Source of the DNA: Dysgonomonas gadei ATCC BAA-286
Lineage (GTDB): Bacteria > Bacteroidota > Bacteroidia > Bacteroidales > Dysgonomonadaceae
NCBI RefSeq assembly: GCF_000213555.1
Contig: NZ_GL891990.1
Location: 108,640 to 132,140, forward strand
DNA length: 23,501 bases
Direction of reading: 5' to 3'
Shown: positions 1 through 6,141 of the stretch, piece after piece
Layout: every line of letters begins with the position of its first letter
Numbering within the stretch: the first letter of the stretch is position 1
Position numbers and translations under genes: made by a program
Notes under the pieces: generated by a model
The model's input: only the letters and a program-made list of their open reading frames with translations
The model's database searches: none
Told to the model about the DNA's origin: nothing

Positions 1-391
1 TCTCTGCACGGGGGACGTAAATACCTCTCAAATCTCCCGCACGCAGACCTCTGGCGAGTTTTCCGCAATCGACCGCATCGGTCTTTCGCAGTTTCTCTCT
101 ACTCATTGTCGGTACATCAGCCGGATTAACCACAATATTGTTAATCCCTAATTCCGTAAGTTTGTGGTGTGTCCAGAACCCACTGAATCCAGCTTCATAT
201 ACTGAATAATAAGTCGCTCCCGGATAATTGGTCACCAAAAATCTATGTAAAGCTTCCGGCTGTGGATCTTGACTAAACTTCTTCAGAACCGAACTCTCTG
301 AGAGTATCGCCACCGCCCAACTTTTCAAATGAACATCTATACCCACATAGATATTTTGTCCTTTGAAGTCTAATCCTTTACTTTGTCTCAT
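1..391 (-). CDS. IS110-family transposase, N-terminal 130 residues (runs off left edge)
   Basis: The frame reads from an ATG at 391 to the window edge without a stop. It gives the N-terminal RuvC-like DEDD domain of an IS110-type transposase: GIDVH near residue 18 (first Asp), YEAGFSGF (Glu) and a TDAVD motif (Asp). It closely resembles the transposase at 16971-18050; both carry FKGQNIYVGIDVHLKSW, YEAGFSGF, LGINNIV and NPADVPT. Differences are spread along the length, so these are two related elements and not copies of one. IS110 enzymes move circular intermediates by site-specific recombination, and recent work shows some are guided by an element-encoded bridge RNA. The C-terminal catalytic-serine domain lies outside the window. 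The truncation here is only the window boundary. Confidence 0.93.
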   Translation of the reverse strand, partial: MRQSKGLDFKGQNIYVGIDVHLKSWAVAILSESSVLKKFSQDPQPEALHRFLVTNYPGATYYSVYEAGFSGFWTHHKLTELGINNIVVNPADVPTMSREKLRKTDAVDCGKLARGLRAGDLRGIYVPRAE

Positions 392-497
392 AAGCTATAT
401 CATTTAGGTTAAATTGATTAAGTCGAAATTATCCGAAATTAACCATAAAACGGATAGCTTATGCTTCACTCCTCACTCAGATTTCAAACATAGGGAT
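1..497 (-). mobile_element. IS110-family element A (partial), inserted just downstream of mobB
   Basis: The element includes the transposase start and about 105 bp upstream of it. Its transposase-proximal end is placed near 485-497 because the sequence TCCCTATGTTTG (read on the minus strand) recurs at the same position in IS110 element B (18137-18148), and nearly so in element C (18743-18753). The insertion lies about 42 bp beyond the mobB stop codon, where a coupling-protein gene (mobC) normally follows. The exact boundary is inferred; IS110 elements usually lack terminal inverted repeats and target duplications. Confidence 0.7.
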
Positions 498-538
498 TTT
501 GCATAATTGTTATTTTTAAATTGTTAGAATTCTAAATT

Positions 539-1804
539 TTATAGCTGCCTGCCGTATCTGCGTTTCTTCTTTTTCTTACGCTTTAGGCTTGGCTGTTTGT
601 TGTCTGCCCCCTCGACTTCGGGAGTAAAGACAGAGAATAAGCTCCCCACAGCATCGCCCGTCTCGGAGTGAGCCGATTGCGGTTGTGGATGCTTGTTGGT
701 AGTAGGCTCGGCACTTTGATTTGTAGCAATGGATGGTTTTGGCGTTTGCATATCCTCACGAGGTGAATTATCTGCAAAGCGTTCATTGAGAACATTTGCC
801 GAAAACTCCTTACCCAAACGAGAACCGTTAAGAACCACTCGCTGGTTATGGTCAATAAATGTAGCCCCATAGATGCGTCCTTCATCGTTGCGTCGTAACA
901 CAAGATCGATACCTTTCTCCCGCAAAGCCGCTCGGAACTCGCTCTCTGTGCGGGTACTTGCAAAGGACGCAGAAACAGTAGCACGGGTTTGTTTGGCTAT
1001 GCCGTTTACCTTGATTGTTTCTTTTGACTTCTCAAATCGTTTTTCCAATCTATCCAAACCGTGTTCCTTACCAAACAGAGAGGATTTTAAAGGTGTACCG
1101 ACACGATTGCCATCACTGTCCAATGCCGAATAGACCAATCCCCGATACGCTTTACCTTTGTTTTCTCCTTTTATTTCCTCTACTCCTATATTATATAAGG
1201 AAAGTAAAGCACGATATTCTCCCAAAGTCTGAAAAGAATACATTTCAGAGAGCGGTTTTATGATGTTTGCCACCTGTTTTTTTAAGTTCCCCTGGCTAAC
1301 GTCTATTGGAGCAAGTTGCCATGCCTCGCCCTGATTCTTTTCTTTTGAGTGCAGACCGTACTTTTGTTCTAAAGAATCGGTGATCTTTCTGCTGCGTTCG
1401 TAATTTTTGCTGTCGCTGATTATTGAGCCATCCGTGCGTACACGGGTCGAAACAATGTGTATATGCTCCCTGCCAATGTCCTCATGTTTGAAAATCATAT
1501 AGGGTTGTCCGCCATACCCGAACCGCTCCATATACTCACGCCCGATGTCGGCAAGTTGCTGATCGGTCAGCTTATCGTCCGGATGTGGATTGAGTGAGAT
1601 ATGGATAACAGGCTTCGATGTGCGAATATGCGAGGGCATAAATCGCTCGAAATCTTCCATACAAGAGGCAACATTGAACACACCATCATTAGGTTCAATG
1701 ACCAGATTGGTAGCCAAAACTTTACCTAAACCCTCATTTACTTTCTCTTGATTGTAGGAAAGTGCACCATACAAACTGCTTCCGTGACTAAATTTTGCAA
1801 CCAT
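539..1804 (-). CDS. mobB: MobB-type conjugative relaxase (421 aa)
   Basis: This is a relaxase/mobilisation nuclease of the kind found in Bacteroides conjugative transposons. It nicks oriT and carries the transferred strand into the recipient. The N-terminal half shows the HUH-like layout: HISLNPHP near residues 68-75, then KHEDIGREHIHIVSTRV at 106-122, with His107, His114 and His116 as likely metal ligands. Candidate catalytic tyrosines lie at the N-terminus (Tyr12, Tyr17). The C-terminus is a run of Lys/Arg, probably DNA-binding. The gene starts 2 bp after the mobA stop, so the two are co-transcribed. The usual third gene, the VirD4-like coupling protein mobC, is not seen: an IS110 element begins about 42 bp downstream. 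Relaxase identity is secure; the name follows CTnDOT usage. Confidence 0.93.
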   Translation of the reverse strand: MVAKFSHGSSLYGALSYNQEKVNEGLGKVLATNLVIEPNDGVFNVASCMEDFERFMPSHIRTSKPVIHISLNPHPDDKLTDQQLADIGREYMERFGYGGQPYMIFKHEDIGREHIHIVSTRVRTDGSIISDSKNYERSRKITDSLEQKYGLHSKEKNQGEAWQLAPIDVSQGNLKKQVANIIKPLSEMYSFQTLGEYRALLSLYNIGVEEIKGENKGKAYRGLVYSALDSDGNRVGTPLKSSLFGKEHGLDRLEKRFEKSKETIKVNGIAKQTRATVSASFASTRTESEFRAALREKGIDLVLRRNDEGRIYGATFIDHNQRVVLNGSRLGKEFSANVLNERFADNSPREDMQTPKPSIATNQSAEPTTNKHPQPQSAHSETGDAVGSLFSVFTPEVEGADNKQPSLKRKKKKKRRYGRQL

Positions 1805-1806
1805 TT

Positions 1807-2238
1807 TTAGAGATGTTTAGCCTTAAATTGTTCGCATAGTTGCATCACTTCCCGTCCAATTCCTGCCAGTTCAATAGTTGCATTTTCCAATTTATAGAGC
1901 AATGCCAATGCTTTTTTCTCTCCAAAATTGGAATGTAATTCCTTTACAACTTGATTATAATTGACTCCGATACTTCGTATTTGTCCGTGTAGAGCAGTGA
2001 GCTTTGCAATAAATTCTACTGCTGAAGCATCGGTTTTCACTACACGAAATTCATCCCCAAAGATGCGGGCAGCGATAAAACCGGATAAGGATTGTACGCC
2101 TGACTGTTCATACAAGGCTAAAAAATCGACGTGTTGCTGATCTGTCAGGTTCACAGTCAGTCGATGCTTTGCCGGATCGTTCTTCGGGGGTCTGCCCCCT
2201 TTTCCCCGATTATGGGGACTTCTTCTTTCTTCGTTCAT
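1807..2238 (-). CDS. mobA: MobA, relaxosome accessory protein (143 aa)
   Basis: This small basic protein sits directly upstream of the relaxase, where Bacteroides elements carry MobA/MobC-like accessory proteins. The N-terminus is rich in Arg, Lys and Gly. It is followed by KHRLTVNLTDQQHVDFLAL, typical of a ribbon-helix-helix DNA-binding fold (strand, then two helices up to about residue 60). The C-terminal half is helical and resembles the MobC family (GVNYNQVVKELH). Such proteins bind oriT and help the relaxase open the nic site. The gene is transcribed divergently from traA, and the 790 bp between them is the likely oriT. The A-rich segment just before its start recurs at 12975-12992. No close match to the TAnnTTTG promoter motif was found upstream. 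Confidence 0.88.
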   Translation of the reverse strand: MNEERRSPHNRGKGGRPPKNDPAKHRLTVNLTDQQHVDFLALYEQSGVQSLSGFIAARIFGDEFRVVKTDASAVEFIAKLTALHGQIRSIGVNYNQVVKELHSNFGEKKALALLYKLENATIELAGIGREVMQLCEQFKAKHL

Positions 2239-2348
2239 AACATGATTTTTTTAGTGGTTTATGAACGCTACGGACGGTTCAATCCGTCTTCATTTTTCCC
2301 GACTCCGGAGAGGAAAATACCCCTCTGGAAGAGCAAGGGTTGTGTGCT

Positions 2349-2478
2349 GCAAAATTCATTTTGCGATGCACTCAACATACCTTGCTATTTGCCCAAATGC
2401 AAATACTTTTGCCCATAAAGGGCATCATCTTATCCCGAAAAGTTCGGGAACTAAGCCTGATCTCTGTCAGGCATTTTT
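2349..2478. repeat. Cluster of five hairpins next to mobA
   Basis: Perfect arms were found at 2349-2355/2358-2364 (GCAAAAT and its complement), 2386-2392/2399-2405 (TATTTGC), 2411-2414/2420-2423 (GCCC), 2433-2439/2443-2449 (TCCCGAA) and 2455-2460/2467-2472 (GCCTGA). The last is followed by T6 at 2474-2479 and would read as an intrinsic terminator on the plus strand, although no plus-strand gene precedes it. Five hairpins in 125 bp, with no coding frame, suggest relaxosome recognition structures. Confidence 0.75.
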
Positions 2479-2693
2479 TGAATGTCGGAACAAACTTAAA
2501 ACCGATATGAATCCTCTTTCACGTTTCATGCAGCAAAGTTATATCCTAAAATAATCACCTGAAAATCAACAGGCATAGACAACCTTGGACACAAGCTGCC
2601 ACCTCTCAAAAACATAGTGTAAGTATGAAAAATATGGGTTTTATTTGCCGGACAATTGATTGTATGGCGAGATATAAAGACCTACAATCAGTC

Positions 2694-3010
2694 GTACCAA
2701 AGGAGGAATCCATGTGCGATTATACAGAGGTAAAAACGTACAATGAGAGGTTGGTCGAATAGTCCATTTTCAGATACATAGGTTGTGTGTATGGTTTGGA
2801 AAATCAAACCAACCAATTTACGAACCAACCAACCTAAGAACGTAAGTCTGTTGCAATGTACCGCTATAGAAATAGCACAACATAGGGCTGGTTGTATGTA
2901 CCGCTATACAGTGGTTGGTTGCTAAAAACAAATGTACCACCGTACAATGATTGAGACTTAAAAATATATGTATCCCCTTGGGTACGGCTATACGATAAAA
3001 CGATTGTACC
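2694..3010. repeat. GTAC-centred and CCAACC repeats upstream of traA
   Basis: GTAC[C/G]GCTATA occurs in direct orientation at 2858-2868, 2898-2908 and 2982-2992, with starts 40 and 84 bp apart (close to whole helical turns). CGTACAATGA occurs at 2737-2746 and 2941-2950. Further GTAC sites are at 2694, 2934 and 3006. AACCAACC (2823-2830) faces GGTTGGTT (2913-2920) across the first two repeats. TGGTTTG/CAAACCA forms a 7-bp hairpin at 2792-2811. The set looks like a multi-site binding region for a partition-type or regulatory protein; its ligand is unknown. Confidence 0.6.
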
Positions 3011-3029
3011 ATTAAAAAAATTAATTGAA

Positions 3030-3785
3030 ATGAAAAAGAAACCTATTTATGTGGCATTCTCAACCCAAAAGGGTGGAGCCGGAAAGACAACTCTTACTGT
3101 ATTGATAGCGTCCTATCTACATTATGTAAAAGGGAAAAATGTAGCGATAATTGACTGTGATTACCCGCAGCATTCTATCGCAGATATGCGGGAGCGGGAT
3201 TTTAAGATGTGCGAAAATGACGAATATTACAAGGGGATGCTGTATGAACAGTTTACCCGTTTAGAAAACAAAAAAGCCTATCCTATTATCGAGAGCAATA
3301 CCAAAGAAGCTATTGCTGATGCTGAACACCTGATTCCGCAAGGTGATTTTGATTTTATATTTTTTGATCTGCCGGGAACGCTCAACAATGTAGATTTAAT
3401 CCATACGCTTGCACGGATGGAGTATATCATAGCTCCCATTGCGGCTGACCGTGTGGTGATGGAGAGTACACTTGATTACATGGTCACTGTACGTGATGAT
3501 ATTATGAGCAGTGGAGAATCCGATATTAAAGAAATTTATATGCTTTGGAATCTGGTGGATGGACGGGAAAAGTCCGAACTCTACGAAGTCTATGAGGCGG
3601 TGATTAATGAATTGGAGTTTACAACTCTAAATACATTTATCCCCAATAGCCTGCGATTCCGACGTGAACAATCCGTCAGCCATAAAGCCCTATTTCGATC
3701 TACACTGTTTCCTGTCGATAAGTCTCTTGTAAAAGGTAGTAATATAGACACTCTTTCTGATGAATTGCTCGAAATTCTAAAGTAA
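3030..3785 (+). CDS. traA: TraA, ParA/MinD-family ATPase (251 aa)
   Basis: This is the first gene of the tra operon. It has a deviant Walker A motif, KGGAGKTTL at residues 14-22, preceded by the ParA-type strand IYVAFSTQ. A Walker A'-like segment, AIIDCDYPQHS, lies near 40-50 and a Walker B-like FIFFDLPGT near 110. ParA ATPases position DNA or protein complexes. In Bacteroides conjugative transposons this family member heads the transfer operon, where its exact role is not well defined. The gene follows a cluster of GTAC-centred repeats, which would fit a DNA-binding partner. Its stop is 6 bp before the next gene. The start at 3030 is preceded by an A-rich leader, as is usual in this phylum. 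Confidence 0.92.
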   Translation: MKKKPIYVAFSTQKGGAGKTTLTVLIASYLHYVKGKNVAIIDCDYPQHSIADMRERDFKMCENDEYYKGMLYEQFTRLENKKAYPIIESNTKEAIADAEHLIPQGDFDFIFFDLPGTLNNVDLIHTLARMEYIIAPIAADRVVMESTLDYMVTVRDDIMSSGESDIKEIYMLWNLVDGREKSELYEVYEAVINELEFTTLNTFIPNSLRFRREQSVSHKALFRSTLFPVDKSLVKGSNIDTLSDELLEILK

Positions 3786-3791
3786 TGCACT

Positions 3792-4244
3792 ATGGAAGAA
3801 AAGAAAACCGATACGAAGTTGAACGCTCAGGACATCATCGCACGTACAGGTAGGAGAGAACGTAAGTTACAGGCTTATTCTCCCGAACCTACTTCGATAG
3901 AAGGGGCAACTAATCAAGATGAGCAAGTCGAAGAACAATTACCTGTAACCGAAACCATAAAAGAACTGCCACGCGAGGAACCACGTAAGCGAAAATCAAA
4001 AGCACAGGTAGAGGCGGATTATCAAAGCCTTTTTATACATGAGTCGGCAATAGCTGCACGTAGCGGAAAAACGGTTTATATCTGTAAAGAGCATCACGAG
4101 AGAATCATTAAAATACTCCACGTCATCGCCAAGAATGATGTTTCCTTATTCAGTTATATCTACAATGTATTGGAGCATCATTTCACTACTTATCAGGAAG
4201 ATATAACCGAACTGTATGATAATAATATCGAAAAAGTATTTTAA
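3792..4244 (+). CDS. traB: DUF3408 protein in TraB position (150 aa)
   Basis: The protein has a charged, probably disordered N-terminal half (to about residue 75) and a folded C-terminal DUF3408-type domain, KTVYICKEHHERIIKILHVI followed by LFSYIYNVLEHHF. DUF3408 proteins are known mainly from Bacteroidota conjugative elements and have no settled biochemical role. The domain resembles a small ribbon-helix-helix-like fold, so DNA binding is possible but is inference. The gene lies 6 bp after traA and 16 bp before a second gene with the same domain. The symbol rests on position in the CTnDOT-like order and on the family, not on a full alignment. Confidence 0.82.
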   Translation: MEEKKTDTKLNAQDIIARTGRRERKLQAYSPEPTSIEGATNQDEQVEEQLPVTETIKELPREEPRKRKSKAQVEADYQSLFIHESAIAARSGKTVYICKEHHERIIKILHVIAKNDVSLFSYIYNVLEHHFTTYQEDITELYDNNIEKVF

Positions 4245-4260
4245 ACCAAAAATAAAAAAC

Positions 4261-4566
4261 ATGAAAAAGAGAAAGAAAATTAATAAAAGAACAGCTCCTT
4301 GTGAGACATCAAATGTAGTTCTTCCAACAACAGTTCAACAATATGAAACTTGTTTCTTCAGAAAAGCCAAAAGTACAACCCGAAATGGGAAAATCGTTTA
4401 TATCCGAAAAGAGTTCCACGAACGTATGATGAAGATTGTACAAGTTATTGGCGAAAACGATTACACCTTGTTCGATTATCTTGATAACATATTGGAACTT
4501 CATTTTGATACTTATAAAGACGAGATTACCGAACTGTATCGCAAAAAGAACACGGATATATTTTAG
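4261..4566 (+). CDS. traC: DUF3408 protein in TraC position (101 aa)
   Basis: This is a short paralogue of the preceding gene. GKIVYIRKEFHERMMKIVQV followed by LFDYLDNILELHFDTY and DEITELY lines up closely with the traB C-terminal domain. The long acidic linker of traB is missing and replaced by a short Lys-rich N-terminus. I chose the ATG at 4261, which follows an A-rich leader. An in-frame ATG at 4216 would overlap the previous gene by 29 bp and add 15 residues with no family-like features. The next gene begins 2 bp after the stop. The function is unknown beyond its membership of the transfer operon; the two products could form a heteromer. Confidence 0.8.
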   Translation: MKKRKKINKRTAPCETSNVVLPTTVQQYETCFFRKAKSTTRNGKIVYIRKEFHERMMKIVQVIGENDYTLFDYLDNILELHFDTYKDEITELYRKKNTDIF

Positions 4567-4568
4567 CC

Positions 4569-5312
4569 ATGAAACAGTACATTATTTCAGCCATCGTGCT
4601 GTACGCATTGTTTGTCGTTCTTTACCTAATTCGGGATCGGATGCAAAAACGCAAAAAGAATGCTGCTAAAAAAACAGTATTTAATCCGTTTCGTGCAGCA
4701 CCAAAAGAGGATATTATCGGCAAAAGCAAATTTGACATTAGACAATCCCGGACAGAAGCTACCACTCTGATTAATAGTGAAAAAGAGAAAGAAAATGCTT
4801 CTATATTTGTCGAGAAAGAAGAAAAAAAGACCTCGGTGGCAATCCCTTTGGATAAACTCGATGAAGTTTTTTCAACAGATAATAAGACGGAAGAAAATTC
4901 AGATGAAATCAATTTAGAGATTGAGAACACTCCCCCCGAATTGGAGCCTGACAATGATTTTGAAGAAATAGACGAAACCGAAAGTGAAGAGGAAGATACC
5001 GAAGGGAGAGCCGGGGTTTCAATGGCGTTGGGACTTGACTTCAATAATTTGGCGAGTATGGTACGAACGGTAGAAACTCCCGACAATGCAACATCCGAAG
5101 AAAAAGAAGAAGCCGGACGGGTATTGGTCGAGATACGCAAGACGGATATGTTTGAACAGGTTGTATCAGGTGAACCTAAAAAGAAAGTGGTCGTATCCTC
5201 ATTGATGGATAACTATTTTACTGCTTTCCATCGCAAACAACAAGAAGCCGGAGAATTGGAGGAACCGACAGTCAGAGCACCTAAAGAATTTGATGTACGC
5301 AAATTTGCGTAA
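4569..5312 (+). CDS. traD: TraD-position membrane-anchored acidic protein (247 aa)
   Basis: The protein begins with one hydrophobic segment (residues about 4-21, IISAIVLYALFVVLYLI) followed by a basic patch (RDRMQKRKKN), so it is probably an inner-membrane protein with its bulk in the cytoplasm. The middle (about 75-150) is very rich in Glu and Asp and likely disordered. The C-terminus has a more ordered segment including VVVSSLMDNYFTAFHR. It fits the fourth gene of CTnDOT-type operons, called TraD there; it is not the TraD/VirD4 coupling protein of F-like plasmids. It has no recognisable enzymatic motif. A 168-bp gap containing a strong hairpin separates it from traE. Confidence 0.72.
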   Translation: MKQYIISAIVLYALFVVLYLIRDRMQKRKKNAAKKTVFNPFRAAPKEDIIGKSKFDIRQSRTEATTLINSEKEKENASIFVEKEEKKTSVAIPLDKLDEVFSTDNKTEENSDEINLEIENTPPELEPDNDFEEIDETESEEEDTEGRAGVSMALGLDFNNLASMVRTVETPDNATSEEKEEAGRVLVEIRKTDMFEQVVSGEPKKKVVVSSLMDNYFTAFHRKQQEAGELEEPTVRAPKEFDVRKFA

Positions 5313-5434
5313 AGTAGATAACAATTAAAACAAAGAGCATGAAGCAAAGAGATTACGGTTAGCGTGCGTCAGCCTAACAAAACGGTCTATGACCGCACCA
5401 CTAAAAAATCAAAGTTAAACAACATTATTCATTC

Positions 5435-5464
5435 AGTACAGGGGACTATTCCACCCCCTGTACT
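5435..5464 (+). promoter_or_regulatory. 10-bp hairpin before traE
   Basis: AGTACAGGGG at 5435-5444 pairs perfectly with CCCCTGTACT at 5455-5464 across a 10-nt loop. It ends 16 bp before the traE start and is not followed by a run of T, so it does not look like a simple terminator. It could be an RNA processing or stability element dividing the transcript between the cytoplasmic genes traA-traD and the channel genes from traE on. Confidence 0.6.
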
Positions 5465-5480
5465 ATTATCAAAAAATCGT

Positions 5481-5783
5481 ATGACAAAGAAAAAAATTCT
5501 TCTGTCAGTAGCCTTTATCATGGTTGCTGTATCATCTGTATTCGCACAAGGTAACGGTATTGGAGGTATAACCGAAGCCACCAATATGGTGACCTCGTAT
5601 TTCGATCCGGGCACAAAACTCATCTACGCTATCGGTGCAGTTGTAGGACTCATCGGAGGTATCAAAGTCTATAACAAGTTCTCTTCCGGTGATCCCGATA
5701 CAAGCAAAACTGCCGCTTCGTGGTTTGGTGCGTGTATTTTCCTTATCGTGGCTGCTACCATTCTACGCTCTTTCTTCCTGTAA
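5481..5783 (+). CDS. traE: TraE, DUF4134 small membrane protein (100 aa)
   Basis: An N-terminal signal-like hydrophobic segment ends in VFAQ (residues 1-22). Then come a loop (ITEATNMVTSYFDPG), a second hydrophobic span (YAIGAVVGLIGGIKVY), a short charged loop (SSGDPDTSK) and a C-terminal hydrophobic span (WFGACIFLIVAATILRSFF). This is the DUF4134 layout of Bacteroides TraE and resembles VirB2-like pilin or TrbC proteins in size and topology. The VirB2 comparison is inference. The start at 5481 is preferred over an upstream in-frame ATG at 5364 because the extension runs through the hairpin at 5435-5464 and would hide the signal peptide. Confidence 0.88.
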   Translation: MTKKKILLSVAFIMVAVSSVFAQGNGIGGITEATNMVTSYFDPGTKLIYAIGAVVGLIGGIKVYNKFSSGDPDTSKTAASWFGACIFLIVAATILRSFFL

Positions 5784-5805
5784 TCCAGCTCCAAACAAAT
5801 AAGAA

Positions 5806-6141
5806 ATGGAGTATAATATTAACAAGGGCATTGGCAAGAGTGTGGAATTTAAGGGTTTGAAAGCACAATACCTTTTTATTTTTGCAGGTGGTCTACTGGC
5901 TGTATTCATCGTATTTGTAGTGATGTATATGGCAGGAGTAGATCAGTGGATATGTATCGGTTTCGGTGTTATCGCTGCTTCTGCATTGGTATGGCTGACT
6001 TTCAACCTGAATGCGAAATATGGAGAACACGGGCTTATGAAGTTGCTCTCCAAACGGCAACATCCCCGTTTTCTGATCAATCGCAAAAATTCCCGCCGCT
6101 TGTTCCAATGTCCTAAAAAGAAGGAGGTACGGAATGCGTAA
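5806..6141 (+). CDS. traF: TraF, DUF4133 membrane protein (111 aa)
   Basis: DUF4133 proteins are the VirB3-like partners of the TraG ATPase in Bacteroides conjugative elements. The N-terminus contains the family signature YNINKGIGKSVEFKGLKAQY, followed by two closely spaced hydrophobic segments (about residues 24-45 and 48-66) with a short turn. The C-terminus is Arg/Lys-rich and cytoplasmic. The gene overlaps the start of traG by 8 bp, which implies translational coupling, as with VirB3-VirB4 pairs elsewhere. Confidence 0.9.
   Translation: MEYNINKGIGKSVEFKGLKAQYLFIFAGGLLAVFIVFVVMYMAGVDQWICIGFGVIAASALVWLTFNLNAKYGEHGLMKLLSKRQHPRFLINRKNSRRLFQCPKKKEVRNA

Larger units (their letters stand above)
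2239..3029. other. Divergent mobA-traA intergenic region, candidate oriT and tra control region
   Basis: These 790 bp contain no convincing gene. The mobA-proximal half holds five successive hairpins: 2349-2364 (7-bp arms, 2-nt centre), 2386-2405 (7-bp, 6-nt loop), 2411-2423 (4-bp), 2433-2449 (7-bp, 3-nt loop) and 2455-2472 (6-bp, followed by six T). The traA-proximal half holds GTAC-centred repeats and CCAACC/GGTTGG repeats. Inverted repeats next to a relaxase operon are the usual signature of oriT, so assignment of oriT here is inference from position and structure. I could not identify a nic site. No TTG-N19-TAnnTTTG promoter was seen for mobA or traA. Confidence 0.55.

Noticed and set aside
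2455..2479. Intrinsic terminator on the plus strand
   Set aside because: The hairpin plus T6 has the right form, but no plus-strand gene or promoter precedes it; it is listed as part of the oriT-like hairpin cluster.
2131..2554. Overlapping plus-strand open frames (about 95 and 97 codons) in the mobA-traA region
   Set aside because: They cross the mobA start and the hairpin cluster, show no domain or signal peptide, and are better explained by non-coding structured DNA.
2818..3012. Minus-strand 64-codon frame before traA
   Set aside because: It runs through the GTAC repeats; its apparent internal repeats come from the DNA repeats and it has no credible start context.
4216..4260. Upstream start for the second DUF3408 gene
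   Set aside because: It overlaps the previous gene by 29 bp and adds residues with no family-like pattern; 4261 has the typical A-rich leader.
4622..5140. Long minus-strand frame rich in serine opposite traD
   Set aside because: It is the antisense reading of the Glu/Asp-rich region of traD and has no independent support.
5364..5480. Longer N-terminus for traE
   Set aside because: The extension reads through the 10-bp hairpin and hides the signal peptide that begins at 5481.
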